Positions 6,076 through 7,122 of a DNA stretch of 7,122 bases are shown in pieces. Under the pieces are notes generated by a model. The model worked only from the letters and a program-made list of their open reading frames with translations, ran no database searches and had not been told where the DNA came from. Each line of letters begins with the position of its first letter. Within the stretch, counting starts at the first letter, position 1. The stretch covers positions 1-7,122 of the forward strand of contig JAOIXS010000031.1 in NCBI GenBank assembly GCA_028225715.1. Reading direction: 5' to 3'. Source of the stretch: Candidatus Pelagibacter sp. GTDB taxonomy: Bacteria > Pseudomonadota > Alphaproteobacteria > Pelagibacterales > Pelagibacteraceae. Position numbers and translations under genes: made by a program.

Positions 6076-7122
6076 TGAAAAGAATAATTAAAATTCTTAT
6101 AATATTAATAATAACTCTTACAGCTATTGTTATTTACCTAAGTATTTATGGAATAAAGACCGAAAAGTTTAATAATGAAATTATAAAGAATGTTTCAAAA
6201 ATTAACAAAAAAATTAACCTTTCATTAAATGAGGTTAACTATTTATTAAACCCACTGAATTTTAGTGTTAATATTTCAGCAAAAAACCCAAAAATATTAC
6301 TGGAAGATAAAAGTCTAGATTTAATAGATGTTACTAGCAATATTTCATTAAAATCTTTTATAAATAATCAATTTTCTATTGATGATTTAAAAATTTCAAC
6401 AAGGGAAATTCAAATTAAAGATCTAATCTCATTAACAAGAGCAATTGAAGGATCACCACAACTTTTTGTTTTAGATAACATAACTAAAGAGGGATTAATT
6501 TCTGCAAATATAAATCTTACATTTGATTTAGATGGAGAAATAAAAAAGAATTATCAAATTAATGGGATCATTAAAAAAGCAAGATTTAATATTTTTAACC
6601 AGGTGAAAATTGATGATTTAAACCTATCATTTAATATAAAAAATAATCAAGTAACATTAAGCAAAATAGAAACAAATTTTAATAGTATAAGATTAAAATC
6701 ACCCTTAATCAAAATTGAAAAAAAGAAAGATATATTTTTTGTTGATGGAAATGTAACAAATGAAGAGCAAAATTTTGATATAAAAAAATTAAAACCTATA
6801 CTTAGTGATTTGCCAAACAATATTGAGATTGAAAAAATTGACTTTAATTTTATAAATACTTTTTCCTTTAACGTTAACAAAAAATTAAAATTGAATGATT
6901 TAAAACTTGAGACCAACTTAAACTTAGAAAATTTTCAAATAGTTAAAAATCCCCTTAATTTAAAACCCTTTTTACCTAATTATACAGAGCAAGTTAAATT
7001 CAAAGATCATAAGATTAAAATTAAATTTACAAAAGATATATTAGATATTAAGGGAAATGGAGATATCTATATTGGAGATGAGCTTGAGCAATTATCTTAC
7101 AGTATTATCAATGATGATGAAA
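6075..7122 (+). CDS. Membrane-anchored AsmA/DUF3971-like protein, 5' part (runs off right edge)
   Basis: The frame opens at ATG 6075, whose A is the last base of the prfB stop, and stays open for 349 codons to the window edge. An uninterrupted frame of this length at such low GC is strong evidence of a gene. The N-terminus (MKRIIKILIILIITLTAIVI) is a positively charged start plus one membrane segment (about 4-26), an uncleaved anchor or signal. The rest has no cysteine and consists of repeated short beta-strand patterns with alternating Ile/Leu/Phe and Asn/Lys, such as IDDLKISTREIQIKDLISL (102-120) and VKIDDLNLSFNIKNNQVTLS (177-196). This layout resembles the N-terminal part of AsmA, YhdP (DUF3971) and TamB type proteins, which span the periplasm and are linked to phospholipid transport or outer-membrane assembly. 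The family call rests on architecture and general pattern, not on a diagnostic motif. The -1 nt spacing suggests translational coupling to prfB. Another beta-rich envelope protein is possible. Confidence 0.75.
   Translation, partial: MKRIIKILIILIITLTAIVIYLSIYGIKTEKFNNEIIKNVSKINKKINLSLNEVNYLLNPLNFSVNISAKNPKILLEDKSLDLIDVTSNISLKSFINNQFSIDDLKISTREIQIKDLISLTRAIEGSPQLFVLDNITKEGLISANINLTFDLDGEIKKNYQINGIIKKARFNIFNQVKIDDLNLSFNIKNNQVTLSKIETNFNSIRLKSPLIKIEKKKDIFFVDGNVTNEEQNFDIKKLKPILSDLPNNIEIEKIDFNFINTFSFNVNKKLKLNDLKLETNLNLENFQIVKNPLNLKPFLPNYTEQVKFKDHKIKIKFTKDILDIKGNGDIYIGDELEQLSYSIINDDE

Noticed and set aside
6647..6916. Minus-strand 89-residue open frame
   Set aside because: It is antisense to the long AsmA-like frame. 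Its Phe/Ser/Leu-rich composition is what the complement of Lys/Asn/Ile codons gives.
1..7122. tRNA, rRNA, CRISPR array, insertion sequence, riboswitch or phage gene
   Set aside because: No cloverleaf-like GC-rich segment, no regularly spaced direct repeats, no transposase or integrase motifs and no intergenic space large enough for a riboswitch were seen.

Overview
The window is a gene-dense, very AT-rich stretch of a bacterial chromosome. Coding density is close to 100%, and the only real intergenic gap is about 100 bases. The low GC, heavy Lys/Asn/Ile codon use, short spacers, one-base gene overlaps and the gene set (ThiG, an RNase E with a large S1 insertion, and PBP1A next to RF2) fit a streamlined alphaproteobacterium, most likely the marine SAR11/Pelagibacterales group. 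That placement is inferred from style and gene content, not from a marker gene search.

Layout. (1) 2-688, plus strand: the 3' part of thiG, thiazole synthase of thiamine biosynthesis, cut by the left edge. (2) 685-2544, minus strand: an RNase E/G family endoribonuclease that meets thiG tail to tail with a 4-base overlap. It keeps the two catalytic aspartates but lacks the zinc-link cysteines, carries an acidic insertion in the S1 domain and ends in a Lys/Phe-rich tail. (3) 2545-2646: a short divergent intergenic region that must hold the promoters of both rne and the operon to its right. (4) 2647-4980, plus strand: mrcA/ponA, a bifunctional class A penicillin-binding protein with all glycosyltransferase and transpeptidase motifs. 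(5) 4980-6075, plus strand: prfB, peptide chain release factor 2. It is split by an in-frame TGA at codon 24, inside a canonical autoregulatory +1 frameshift site (AAGGAG-TAC-CTT-TGA); the full 364-residue product appears only after the shift. (6) 6075 to the right edge, plus strand: the first 349 codons of a large membrane-anchored, beta-rich protein resembling the AsmA/DUF3971 envelope family.

mrcA, prfB and the AsmA-like gene are joined by TAATG junctions, where the last base of each stop codon is the first base of the next start. They look like one translationally coupled operon mixing cell-wall synthesis, translation termination and probably envelope lipid or protein homeostasis. Neighbouring rne, mrcA and prfB genes are familiar from alphaproteobacteria; the amidase gene I would expect between rne and mrcA is absent.

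I see no mobile element, CRISPR array, tRNA, rRNA or phage gene, and no clearly new system. The points most worth checking are the RF2 recoding site with its UGAA context, the RNase E without a zinc link, and the identity of the truncated AsmA-like gene.
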